This document shows, in pieces, positions 25,776-33,683 of a DNA stretch of 64,000 bases. How positions within the stretch are numbered: position 1 is the first letter of the stretch; each line of letters begins with the position of its first letter. The notes beneath the pieces were generated by a model, which was not told the DNA's origin, made no database searches, and saw only the letters and a program-made list of their open reading frames with translations. The position numbers and the translations under genes are program-made. The DNA comes from a halophilic archaeon (GTDB lineage: Archaea > Halobacteriota > Halobacteria > Halobacteriales > Haladaptataceae), in assembly GCA_003298465.1 (NCBI GenBank), contig QNGA01000014.1:1-64000 (forward strand), in the 5' to 3' direction.

Positions 25776-26584
25776 GGGCGCGATTCGATAGCTCATACAT
25801 TCGCTCAGAGCTCGAGCGCATCGGCCAGCAGCTGGACAACCCACTTACCGTCTTCTTGATTGGCGGGGGATCGATGGCGTTTCGCGGACTCAAAGAGACG
25901 ACCAAAGATATCGATCTCATCGTCTCCTCCGGCGACGATCTGAGTCAGTTACGAGCGGTGCTCCTTGAACTGGGATACGATATCGTCCGGGAACCGGACG
26001 AAGAATATGAAGAACTTGGTGCCCAGCGAATCCTCGAGAACGATGATGGGTGTCGTATCGACGTCTTCAACCAGCAGGTGATCGACAAACTGATTCTTTC
26101 GCCAGGCATTCGTGAGCGGAGCGAACGGTATCTCGATCCGGGGAATCTCGTGGTCGAGCTCGTGAGTCCAGAAGACATTTTCCTCTTCAAGGCGGTCGCT
26201 GGTCGGGTAGACGACATCGAGGATATGTTTTCGTTGATGCAGACCGGTCTCGAGTTCGACGTCGTCGAAGCTGAACTCGAGACGCAGGTTGAACTATTGG
26301 ATCAAGAGCTGTTCGTGACGTACGTGAACGAGGCGTTGACTGATCTCACCGAACAACACAACGTGACGACACCGTTGCACGATCCTGTTGCGGAGATCAC
26401 CGAGCGCGTCTACGAGGAACTGGAGGTGTTGCACGCGCTTGACGAACCGAAATCGGTGGCTGACCTGCAACAGGAACTCGACTGGTCTGCAGCTGATGTA
26501 CAGGAGATTGTGAGACGTCTGGAAGGGAAAGACGCCGTCGCGGTAACGGATGGACGCGTAGAGCGTTTCTCAACGACGATTTGA
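25772..26584 (+). CDS. DUF6036-like nucleotidyltransferase
   Basis: A 270-residue protein with the minimal nucleotidyltransferase signature near the N-terminus: LIGGGSMAFRGLKETTKDID, where GGGS and the DxD pair Asp46/Asp48 are the nucleotide- and metal-binding residues. A third acidic residue is likely in GCRIDVFNQQ. The C-terminal 90 residues are helical and contain a winged-helix-like segment (SVADLQQELDWSAADVQEIV). Translationally coupled to the upstream HTH protein. Such pairs can be abortive-infection or toxin-antitoxin modules that modify tRNA or protein with nucleotides; this is family knowledge, not shown here. Confidence 0.75.
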   Translation: MRARFDSSYIRSELERIGQQLDNPLTVFLIGGGSMAFRGLKETTKDIDLIVSSGDDLSQLRAVLLELGYDIVREPDEEYEELGAQRILENDDGCRIDVFNQQVIDKLILSPGIRERSERYLDPGNLVVELVSPEDIFLFKAVAGRVDDIEDMFSLMQTGLEFDVVEAELETQVELLDQELFVTYVNEALTDLTEQHNVTTPLHDPVAEITERVYEELEVLHALDEPKSVADLQQELDWSAADVQEIVRRLEGKDAVAVTDGRVERFSTTI

Positions 26585-26641
26585 CTACGAAGGTGTAGAA
26601 GGTGAGGCTGTGACTACGCTGTGAGCAAGTCTACACGGCTC

Positions 26642-26700
26642 TGTTGAACCCTCAGATCTAGACAGGAAGTGCGTGACGCATACAGAGGATAGGTTCAACA
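26642..26700. repeat. 59-bp inverted-repeat element
   Basis: TGTTGAACC at 26642-26650 is matched by GGTTCAACA at 26692-26700, enclosing 41 bp. It resembles the ends of haloarchaeal insertion sequences or a short MITE-like remnant. Confidence 0.35.
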
Positions 26701-26787
26701 CGCTTTTATTCGAGATGGGATAGCAACCACTGGCGTCTCAGGTTATAACAACCCAAAAGTAATAGGGGGCAAATGATAAGTTCGTCT

Positions 26788-27135
26788 ATGGACATTCGAT
26801 CGATCACTCGAGGATTGGCGTTCTATACTGGTATTGCGGGAGCTATCACGGTCAGCTGCGTATATTTCCTGACTCACTCGGGACTCTATACCGTCGTTGC
26901 CGCAGGTGTAGGTTTGCTGTTAGTAATACTCGGAGGCGCAGCGAGCATCACGACGGGACCAACCTTCGTTGAGGGTGCAGACGAAGCAGCGGTTAGCGGG
27001 ACGATGATCGAAGAGAATCAATTCCATCCGTCCCCGGCGGACTTTGACACTCGTACGGTCCTGCTTTTCTATGGGCTAGGACTGGTCCTCTGGTCAGTTT
27101 TTGTCCTCACCTTCTTTCGCTCGGGATTACAGTAA
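26788..27135 (+). CDS. small membrane protein, three TM helices
   Basis: A 115-residue protein (an alternative start 15 bp upstream adds MISSS). Hydrophobic segments lie at about 11-30 (FYTGIAGAITVSCVYFLTHS), 34-55 (VVAAGVGLLLVILGGAASIT) and 89-110 (LLFYGLGLVLWSVFVLTFF). The acidic loop between the second and third helices should face outside or the cytoplasm. No family recognised. It appears monocistronic. Confidence 0.6.
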   Translation: MDIRSITRGLAFYTGIAGAITVSCVYFLTHSGLYTVVAAGVGLLLVILGGAASITTGPTFVEGADEAAVSGTMIEENQFHPSPADFDTRTVLLFYGLGLVLWSVFVLTFFRSGLQ

Positions 27136-27196
27136 GCGACGGACACGACCGACCAGCTATTTTGTCACTGACAGACCGGAGCGAACAGTGACTGTT

Positions 27197-27223
27197 TGCT
27201 GAATAGGCGCTCTCTCTTCAGCA
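27197..27223. repeat. short inverted repeat TGCTGAA...TTCAGCA
   Basis: TGCTGAATA and CTTCAGCA flank GGCGCTCTCT. A related element at 39639-39665 has the same arms around an inverted core (AGAGCGC). Probably insertion-sequence ends or MITE-like debris. Confidence 0.35.
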
Positions 27224-27269
27224 CAGCCTCAGAAATACATCACTTGCTAAGGGATTTAGCAAGGCCGTC

Positions 27270-27854
27270 TCACCCAACACTGTCGGATCCCTCAGTCGGT
27301 GAGGAAACAAGCGACGGCCCGACTAGTGGCGTATAGATCACTGAGCCACGCGGTAGGTTGGCGACTGTCCATGTTGTCAAGATATCCGCCGCGATCACGG
27401 CTGTGTTCGCCATGAACACCAGAAATCCCGTGAACGCGATCGTGGGCGATCCAGACAGTAACAGCGCGAGCGCAGTCGTCGAGAGGATGGCGGTCGGTGC
27501 GAGCAGGATTACTGCGACTTGGCGGCGTGAGAGCGGTTGGTCGACAAATTGGACGTTGTACTTGTCGGTGAACGATACGCGGCAGCCGTAGACGTTCGCG
27601 ACCGCCGCGTATAGAAGTTCGTGGACAGCGAAGGTAGCGAAACAAACCAGAAAGTTCGCGAGCAACAGCCAGCGCGGCATCGTCTCGACATCCGGAATCG
27701 TCCCCGTCGTGGCGATGATGGCAATAGGAATCCCGAGGGCAAACGCACAGAGCACGGCTTCAACACCGACAGCGAGCAGGCGCGAGTAGCCAAAGTCGGT
27801 TGGTGTCCACTCGCCATGTGTTTCAGGCGGGTCAGGACGTGACCCGTCCACCAT
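27270..27854 (-). CDS. DUF3267-like membrane protein, protease motif degenerate
   Basis: A 194-residue protein with four hydrophobic segments (about 24-48, 60-80, 112-135 and 138-160). The second helix ends in VHELLYA, the position where DUF3267 putative zinc proteases carry HExxH; here Tyr82 replaces the second His, so metal binding is probably lost. A relative at 29367-29990 keeps the intact motif. It may be a catalytically dead paralogue. Convergent with the gene at 26788. Confidence 0.6.
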   Translation of the reverse strand: MVDGSRPDPPETHGEWTPTDFGYSRLLAVGVEAVLCAFALGIPIAIIATTGTIPDVETMPRWLLLANFLVCFATFAVHELLYAAVANVYGCRVSFTDKYNVQFVDQPLSRRQVAVILLAPTAILSTTALALLLSGSPTIAFTGFLVFMANTAVIAADILTTWTVANLPRGSVIYTPLVGPSLVSSPTEGSDSVG

Positions 27855-27917
27855 ATTCCAGGCTAACGAGCACGAGCCTGAAAGACGTGACTCTTAGCGT
27901 CTCATTCAGGAGTTCGA

Positions 27918-28088
27918 ATGGTGAACTATCCAGAGCGACAACGAGCGCAGTTAGTACTCGACAATGCAGACATCGAAAGGAGACACCGCGTGTTCGTCCG
28001 TCGTATCTATCCCTTGTCGCCAGAACCACTTAAACCGACGAGCAGTGAGAACAGAACTGTTCTAAGGCTAGGTATCACTGATAGTTAA
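27918..28088 (+). CDS. possible 56-residue protein
   Basis: A frame reading MVNYPERQRAQLVLDNADIE and ending with GITDS. The first half looks like haloarchaeal protein, the second is less convincing. Could be a remnant or chance frame. Confidence 0.25.
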   Translation: MVNYPERQRAQLVLDNADIERRHRVFVRRIYPLSPEPLKPTSSENRTVLRLGITDS

Positions 28089-28169
28089 GAAATTACTGAT
28101 TATACAGAAATATAGTTTATAATAACCAGAAGAAAGATAGCGATAGAGAACAATAAGTTCGATACGATC

Positions 28170-28499
28170 GTGAGCCAGTGTTTAGAGGGGCAAGTGACAG
28201 CACTGAACGAGACCCAGCCAACACGCTATGGGCTTCTCTCTTCCTATCACGAGAGCGTCCAGCACGCGCTCGAAGACTGCTCGCGCAGTTATCCAACGAC
28301 AAAACAACTGAAAGAGGTCGTGGACGATCCAGCGATTACATCCCAAATGCTTGGCAATATCCTCTCGCTGCTCGCGGATCTCGACGTGATCGGCGTACAG
28401 AGCCAGCGCAACAACAGTAATCGCTACGACCTCACCCAGTACGATTCCGCCCGTATGGACGAGCTTGCGGAGCTATTAGCTGCAAATCCAGAGCTATGA
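28170..28499 (+). CDS. winged-helix-like small protein
   Basis: A 109-residue protein with a GTG start in an AT-rich leader. The middle (YPTTKQLKEVVDDPAITSQM, then LGNILSLLADLDVIGVQ) reads as a winged helix with a wing at SQRNNSNRYDLTQY. A leading helix may dimerise. Likely a DNA-binding regulator of unknown target. Confidence 0.55.
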   Translation: MSQCLEGQVTALNETQPTRYGLLSSYHESVQHALEDCSRSYPTTKQLKEVVDDPAITSQMLGNILSLLADLDVIGVQSQRNNSNRYDLTQYDSARMDELAELLAANPEL

Positions 28500-28638
28500 C
28501 GTCTTCCTAGCGGTGAAATGTCACCGTCGAGAGCAAGACCGAGACTTGTTCAGAGATATCCGGAGGCACGAGACGAGTCAAGCGCCACAATTCTACCTGT
28601 TCCAATAAAGACAATAGGGCAGAGTAGCGATCACAGAT

Positions 28639-29370
28639 ATGGCGCGAACCCTTCCTGTTCTCGGCCTTGCCTGTCTCATGGTTCTCGCCGGCTGCCTTGG
28701 CGGATTCGGACTTGGTGGCGGTCAGACTACCACGATCACCACACAGACACCCACCACCGAGTCAGCAACGACGACGGCTAGGACGACTCAGACGACTACG
28801 ATCACGTCGACGGCGACCCCAACCAGCACGGCCACGACTCAGACGGAGACGCAGGCGACGACCACGACCTCGGTCGGCCGGAACACGTCAGCGCATATCG
28901 ACCCACCCAGTCAGGGACAGCAATTCAAAGCGCGCGTAGTCAAGGTGATCGGCCCGGAGACACTCAAGATCAAACGCGACACTGGCGAAACGGTCGTCGT
29001 CGATCTTGTCGGCATCGAGACGCCGCGGACGGCCACGAACGCGACGCCGTCGTTGTTCGAGGGTGTCCCAGATTCGAAGCAGGGGCGGCAGACGCTTGGC
29101 AAGTACCATGAGCGAGCGCTCAGCTATACCAAATCGCAACTCCGCCAACAGATTGTCACGGTCGCGACCGACCCTCAAGTTGGGAAAACTGATGAGGGCC
29201 ACCTGCGAGCGTACGTCTACATCGGCGATTTCATGTATAATACTGATTTGCTCCGCATCGGCTACGCGCGCGTCACAGACAGCGGGTTCAGCAAGCGCCA
29301 GCAGTTCCTACGGAAACAGAAGCAGGCGCAACAGCGTGGCTACGGTCTCTGGAATACGACGATAGCATGA
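28639..29370 (+). CDS. lipoprotein with staphylococcal-nuclease-like domain
   Basis: A 243-residue protein. The signal peptide has lipobox LAGC with Cys19, so it should be anchored outside the cell. Residues about 30-85 are a Thr-rich low-complexity spacer, likely O-glycosylated. From about 95 comes an SNase-like domain: FKARVVKVIGPETLKIKRDT, then VVVDLVGIETPR, where the Arg corresponds to a catalytic arginine, and later GHLRAYVYIG and DLLRIGYARVT. Role: extracellular nucleic-acid degradation or DNA uptake. It overlaps the next gene by 4 bp. A decayed copy of its 3' half lies at 39367-39585. Confidence 0.82.
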   Translation: MARTLPVLGLACLMVLAGCLGGFGLGGGQTTTITTQTPTTESATTTARTTQTTTITSTATPTSTATTQTETQATTTTSVGRNTSAHIDPPSQGQQFKARVVKVIGPETLKIKRDTGETVVVDLVGIETPRTATNATPSLFEGVPDSKQGRQTLGKYHERALSYTKSQLRQQIVTVATDPQVGKTDEGHLRAYVYIGDFMYNTDLLRIGYARVTDSGFSKRQQFLRKQKQAQQRGYGLWNTTIA

Positions 29371-29990
29371 GCGACGATATTCCGCCCGGCTACGAAGTCT
29401 ATGAGCCGACCTGGGAGGAGACATTTCTCTTAGATGTGGGTGTTGTACTGCTTTGGGCGCTCGCGACGGTCTCACTTCTCGCCGCGGTGTTTGCCCTTGT
29501 GATGAGACTTGCCCCCGCGATGAGCAATCTCTGGCTCGGACCGAGTGTGCTCGGGATCATTGGCGTCACCGCGATACTGCACGAAGGTGTTCATGCCGGT
29601 GTGGGCTGGCTGCTCGGCTATCACGTATCAGCCGGGATCGACACCCGGGGATGGGGTATTGCGCCATATGTTGTTGCCGCTGGCGCGTACAGAACGCGCC
29701 GTGAAGAGATTGCGGTGACACTCGCACCGTTGGTCGTTCTCGATCTGTGCATGCTTGGAGTGATCGCGATCGCCGGCCTCTTTTCGCTGCCGGGACTGGT
29801 CGCCGCTGTTGCACTCTGTTTCAATACCGCCGGGTCGACACGTGGTGGCGACTCCGACCTCGGAAACGCATATCGGGTTTCACGGCTCTCACCTCAGGCG
29901 AAAATCAAGGACGAACCTCATCAACAACGAATCTATATCCGGCCTAAAACACCGCACAAATCACGCCCCAGCGACCACATCACACAGTAA
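29367..29990 (+). CDS. DUF3267-family putative membrane zinc protease
   Basis: A 207-residue protein with hydrophobic segments near 22-47, 58-82 and 115-150. HEGVH (His72, Glu73, His76) is an intact HExxH zinc motif at the end of the second helix, and the later FNTAGS segment is the family's usual third element. The last 50 residues are basic and Pro-rich. Translationally coupled to the nuclease lipoprotein, which suggests processing or co-export, though this is not shown. The dead paralogue at 27270-27854 is nearby. Confidence 0.72.
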   Translation: MSDDIPPGYEVYEPTWEETFLLDVGVVLLWALATVSLLAAVFALVMRLAPAMSNLWLGPSVLGIIGVTAILHEGVHAGVGWLLGYHVSAGIDTRGWGIAPYVVAAGAYRTRREEIAVTLAPLVVLDLCMLGVIAIAGLFSLPGLVAAVALCFNTAGSTRGGDSDLGNAYRVSRLSPQAKIKDEPHQQRIYIRPKTPHKSRPSDHITQ

Positions 29991-30026
29991 CAGCCGTCAA
30001 AGAGAACGAAGGGAGGGCCGAAAACG

Positions 30027-30230
30027 TCAGCGGTCGTCAGTCGTCGGCAGTGTCGGCCAAGAACGCCGTAAGCCACTCGTCAGGGCGTGGGGCAAGCGGC
30101 CGCCAGGTTCGATCAGCAGCGATTCTGACGGGTTCTCATGCCCGCATGGATGCACGACCAGCGTCGAGGGACCCGCGGTGGTTGTCACCGTGACCACCGC
30201 TTTGCAGCACGGACAGCGGTCAGCGGTCAT
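30027..30230 (-). CDS. small zinc-ribbon protein
   Basis: A 67-residue protein starting MTADRCPCCKAVVTVTTTAG. CPCC and a later HPCGH supply ligands for one zinc. Its ATG overlaps the stop of the SprT-like gene by 4 bp, so it is the second gene of that operon. Function unknown. Confidence 0.55.
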   Translation of the reverse strand: MTADRCPCCKAVVTVTTTAGPSTLVVHPCGHENPSESLLIEPGGRLPHALTSGLRRSWPTLPTTDDR

Positions 30231-30685
30231 TGGCCGGGACCCTCTTCGACACGCAGGTTTCCGCCGCAGTCGCCGCAACTGTAGTCCTCAGGGTTGCGCA
30301 CTGTCTTCGAGCGACGATACCGCTCGACTCGGCCGTCACACTCCAGACAGACTAGCCACCACTTCGGCGAGGTGAATCGCTGGCAGTGCTGGGAGATGTC
30401 GAGGCGGTCGGTCCAACGCGCGAACGTCTCACCATGGTCGGCTTCCTCGAACTGCCAGTATTGCCAGGCGTGGACGAGTTCGTGCCGTACGGTCTTGCTG
30501 AACTGCTGCCAGCCGAACTCTCGGTAGGCGTCCCAGGTGAGCCTAATTGTGACGGTCTCGCTCGCTGGGTCGTATTCGGTGACGCCTGCCTGTCGTTGGG
30601 CCCGCTCGGAAACCTCCCAGTCGATTGCTTCAACGGGGAATTCAGGGAAGTGCTCGCGAGCAACATCGGCAGCGTGCGTTCGCAC
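30227..30685 (-). CDS. SprT-like zinc metalloprotein with C-terminal zinc ribbon
   Basis: A 152-residue protein with a GTG start at 30685; the frame stays open further upstream, so the start is uncertain. The SprT motif is TVRHELVHAWQYW (His68, Glu69, His72), and a histidine in HGETFARW may be the third ligand. The C-terminal part carries CLECDG and YSCGDCGGN, a four-cysteine zinc ribbon. Full length for the family. SprT/Spartan-like proteins cleave DNA-protein crosslinks in eukaryotes; the haloarchaeal role is unproven. A truncated copy lies at 45274-45633 and a tiny fragment at 47468-47530. Confidence 0.8.
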   Translation of the reverse strand: MRTHAADVAREHFPEFPVEAIDWEVSERAQRQAGVTEYDPASETVTIRLTWDAYREFGWQQFSKTVRHELVHAWQYWQFEEADHGETFARWTDRLDISQHCQRFTSPKWWLVCLECDGRVERYRRSKTVRNPEDYSCGDCGGNLRVEEGPGQ

Positions 30686-30870
30686 CCGGTCGATCGGGGC
30701 GCGCCTGGTTCTTTCGAGAAGAAATAGGACAGGAGAGTGGGAAAGGAAGGCCGTACACAGTCTCTGAAGAGGTGGATGCGCTGTAGAATCCCTCGATTGT
30801 TTCCTCGTTAAATAAGACAGGGTTAGGGTAAGTTATTCATGAATGCAAATCGTTCACAACGGCACTAGAA

Positions 30871-31248
30871 ATGAAAACACACACCATGGATGAATGGAGT
30901 CGATCAGCAACCAGCACTAACAACCAATCTTCAGAAGTTATGCAACCGACACAGCCCGATTTGGATGACCTCTTCCGTGCCCTCAGTCAGCGTGAACGTC
31001 GACAAACACTTCGGTATCTCGACCGCCAGGATACTCCCGTCGCTGTCGAGGAACTCGCCACCACGCTCGCTACTGACCAACAGCGCCACGACACGGAGCA
31101 AGTAACACTCGCACTCACTCACAAACATCTCCCGCTATTAGAGGAGACAAATCTCGTTGAACTGCCGTCACGAGAGCATGTCATCGCTACTGACGCTACA
31201 GGCGCAGCCATCGATGTGCTAAACACGGTGTGCTACTATTTCGAGTAG
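30871..31248 (+). CDS. DUF7344-like winged-helix regulator
   Basis: A 125-residue protein; a start at 30886 is also possible. LDDLFRALSQRERRQTLRYL and VAVEELATTLATDQQRHDTE are the family's first helices, followed by LTHKHLPLLEETNLVEL and a short tail. It resembles the regulators at 581 and 46205. Targets unknown; the next gene encodes a HalOD1 protein. Confidence 0.75.
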   Translation: MKTHTMDEWSRSATSTNNQSSEVMQPTQPDLDDLFRALSQRERRQTLRYLDRQDTPVAVEELATTLATDQQRHDTEQVTLALTHKHLPLLEETNLVELPSREHVIATDATGAAIDVLNTVCYYFE

Positions 31249-31330
31249 GGTGCTAGATAACACACCTCTACCGGCTAAAATCCCGGCGTAATCGCCTGTT
31301 ACTCAATGGGATCAGGTTCTGAGCGAGAGT

Positions 31331-31681
31331 ATGGTGAGTTCAGCAACGGGAGTCGAGACAGCGACAACTACCTGGTTCGGTCCGGAGGCAGACACGCCAG
31401 GTTTGGGTTCGCCGACGCGCTACGAGCTGACCGAGTCGTATACGATTGATCCAGCGCAGCCGCCGACACGGGAGGTCGTCGACGCTGTGTTAGACATGAG
31501 TGAGCCTTCGGGCGGCCAGACGACACTGACACTCTACGAGCATATCGACCCGGATGCGCTCAATGATCTCATAGATGCTAGTGAGGACAAGCGGAGTCAT
31601 GTGGAGGTTCGATTCCGAGTCGACGGGTATCTCATCGTCGTCCGCGGCACAAACACGATTCACGTCTACGAGCCTCTGTAG
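31331..31681 (+). CDS. HalOD1 output domain protein
   Basis: A 116-residue protein. The second half (TLYEHIDPDALNDLIDASED, then VEVRFRVDGYLIVVRGTNTI, ending HVYEPL) matches the haloarchaeal HalOD1 output domain, found alone or after response-regulator receivers. The N-terminal 50 residues are variable. Likely a small signalling or protein-interaction module. Confidence 0.75.
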   Translation: MVSSATGVETATTTWFGPEADTPGLGSPTRYELTESYTIDPAQPPTREVVDAVLDMSEPSGGQTTLTLYEHIDPDALNDLIDASEDKRSHVEVRFRVDGYLIVVRGTNTIHVYEPL

Positions 31682-32061
31682 GACTTCTAGTTGAAACTCA
31701 AGGTAGCAACAATAGTCTGAGCCATAGCAACCGGCAGCAGATGTAGCATGCCGTCAGAGGAAATCAAGTTTGCTGTTACGTTAGTATAGCATACTAACCA
31801 CCGTTTCTTGTGGTATTGATTTACACCTCTTTAAATGATGGAGGAAACGACAGGGAGAACCAGTGTTGGGAGGGGCTTTTTCGGCGTGGTACCGCTGTCG
31901 AGGCTCATTTTGAGCGACTGTGGAGAAGTCTGAACGCAGTCATTCAAGATAACAATAACGGCTTTTAGCTGGGTTACGGGGCTTTGGGTGCTATTTTATT
32001 CGGGGGTTGCGGTTGGTAATGGGTCTAGAACAAAGGAATCGTAGGTTGTCGTAGAATAAGT
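31682..32061. promoter_or_regulatory. long upstream region of the tbsP-like gene
   Basis: About 380 bp without a gene. It contains the TTAGTA palindrome at 31780-31798 and an AT-rich TATTTTATT near 31992 that may be the TATA element for the gene at 32062. Confidence 0.4.
31780..31798. promoter_or_regulatory. TTAGTA palindrome (8-3-8)
   Basis: GTTAGTAT-AGC-ATACTAAC, a perfect inverted repeat of the same type as those at 3197, 11553 and 62005. Confidence 0.55.
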
Positions 32062-32871
32062 ATGTCATCAGAAGCTGTGAGCCTCGATTCGGACTTTGAC
32101 GAAACGCTTGCATCGCTATTTGGTGATGCTGAGACAGTACTTGTGGTGAATCCGTCGCTGGCGGTGTTTCGAACGGCGATGGAGACGGCGTTCGAGTTCG
32201 ATGATGAGTTGCCGACGCTACAAGTACTTGCGACGCCGGATGTCCTTCGAGAAGGGACTGAGGATTTCATTCTGGCTAGCCAGGTTGCGGACTTGATTGA
32301 CCAAGAGGTGCTGTCGTTGCGGACGACGACTGACATCGCGCGGAGTTCGCTGTTCGTCAGTGACGACCAAGTGATGACAGTAGTGCCAATTGATGGCGGA
32401 TTGAGTGGGATGATGTCGACGGACGAGGAGTTTGTCGAGACGGTACGGTCGACGTTTGACGACGACTGGGATGAAGGTGAGGAGTTCAGTCTGCGGACAC
32501 CACCGCTTTCCAGCATTCGAGAGACGCTCAGTGAAGAGTTTGACGAAGAGGTTAAAGACGACTTTATGACAATGCTGGAGTCGATGGAGACTGTTCCTGG
32601 TGAGGAAGACGAACTAGATGAGGTGACGATTGCGTTGCTGGTGGCTGCGAACAACGAGGAGTTGCTCTACGAGATCAGTAAATGGGGTGAGGACGTGGGG
32701 CTGGCGAGCAAAGCTACGTTCTCGCGGACCAAGACACGGCTTGAAAGTCGGGGTTTGATCGATACGGAGAAGGTCCCGATCGAGGTTGGACGGCCGCGGC
32801 TTCGGTTGCTGTTAGAGCCGGACGATCTGGAGGATGTCGATGCGCTCGCCGAGCAAGCGACTGCAGCATAG
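32062..32871 (+). CDS. tbsP: TbsP-family transcriptional regulator
   Basis: A 269-residue protein. The N-terminal half is an alpha/beta domain (AETVLVVNPSLAVFRTAMET, later LPTLQVLATPDVLREGTEDF). The C-terminal part holds the diagnostic LLYEISKWGEDVGLASKATF segment and DTEKVPIEVGRPRLRL, which form the winged-helix DNA-binding domain. This matches the haloarchaeal TbsP (DUF5821) regulators described in connection with TrmB and sugar metabolism. Length is normal. This copy is probably a plasmid paralogue with divergent target or ligand. Symbol by family resemblance. Confidence 0.8.
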   Translation: MSSEAVSLDSDFDETLASLFGDAETVLVVNPSLAVFRTAMETAFEFDDELPTLQVLATPDVLREGTEDFILASQVADLIDQEVLSLRTTTDIARSSLFVSDDQVMTVVPIDGGLSGMMSTDEEFVETVRSTFDDDWDEGEEFSLRTPPLSSIRETLSEEFDEEVKDDFMTMLESMETVPGEEDELDEVTIALLVAANNEELLYEISKWGEDVGLASKATFSRTKTRLESRGLIDTEKVPIEVGRPRLRLLLEPDDLEDVDALAEQATAA

Positions 32872-33039
32872 CTCCCAGCAGCACCAGTTGCTTCGTTTGT
32901 AGCTATTGAGTGTGAATCGTCCGTGGTTGTGCTCTCGTTTTCACATCGATCACACGGGGTCGCCTGTGACTGCAATATGTCTACGCAGGGAATCGCCAAC
33001 GGTAATCTGAAGAGTTATCGACGTCAGTCCCACGTTGTA

Positions 33040-33316
33040 TCCGGATGGAAGGAGGTGGCGATGCGGGGAGCACAGGCGGATGGGTAGGTGCTCGTACTTG
33101 TGCTCCCGCATCTGCATCTGAGTGCCGCCGTCGGTGGGAGTCACGTTGCACCGACGAGGCGACTTGATGCAATTTATCCAAGACACGGGATGGTATTAGA
33201 CCCCCAGCATCGTTTTGTTTCGTGAACGCTTGCAACAGCGCTTGGGATCGAAAAGTAGTTGCCTGCTGTGACTCAGTGCACTCACTCAGAGCTATTTGTT
33301 AGTAGTCTATACCAAC
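33040..33316. repeat. segment duplicated at 41574-41871
   Basis: Starting GGAAGGAGGTGGCGATGCGG, the sequence is nearly the same as that near 41590 for roughly 270 bp, with small indels. It ends in a degenerate TTAGTA site (33298-33316) that overlaps the end of the small gene at 33299. No confident gene in it. Confidence 0.55.
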
Positions 33317-33457
33317 GTCGTCGAGAGCGTGCATTCGTGCTCGGTCGAGCAGGGCCGCCTGCGTCGTCGGCCCGTTATCGGCGGCGTCACTGTCGTCGAT
33401 ACTGTCGGTGAGCGTGCGCTGGTCGGCGACGTCTGGAAGCGTCTGCTGACGAGGCAT
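33299..33457 (-). CDS. small acidic protein of the SWIM module
   Basis: A 52-residue protein starting MPRQQTLPDVADQRTLTDSI and ending GIDY. Related copies start MTRQQTLPDVADQRTLT at 53015 and 49269, and a C-terminal piece lies near 41855-41915. It always follows the SWIM zinc-finger gene or its remnant by about 20 bp on the same strand, so the two belong to one module. Function unknown. Confidence 0.55.
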   Translation of the reverse strand: MPRQQTLPDVADQRTLTDSIDDSDAADNGPTTQAALLDRARMHALDDVGIDY

Positions 33458-33476
33458 AAAACAGGGAGAGAAGGAG

Positions 33477-33592
33477 TTAACAGCCGGTGTCGAGCGCGCG
33501 TTTATCGGTGGTCTCAGCCCCGCAGTGCTCACACCGCCAGTAGCGGTGATCGACGTTGCTGTACGTGTCCTGGCCGATGTACGGGCCAACTA
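33477..33592 (-). pseudogene. C-terminal fragment of SWIM zinc-finger protein
   Basis: The minus strand reads GQDTYSNVDHRYWRCEHCGA then ETTDKRALDTGC before a stop, matching the C-terminal zinc ribbon of the protein at 49290-49733. The SWIM part is absent and the sequence changes abruptly near 33592. Confidence 0.7.
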
Positions 33593-33683
33593 TGCTCGTT
33601 GGAGCACTGTCCTGGCCCCACACGCGCTGAGAGAAAGTGAACGTACGATACAATCAGGAAATTGGAAAGACTGCTCTGCCAAG

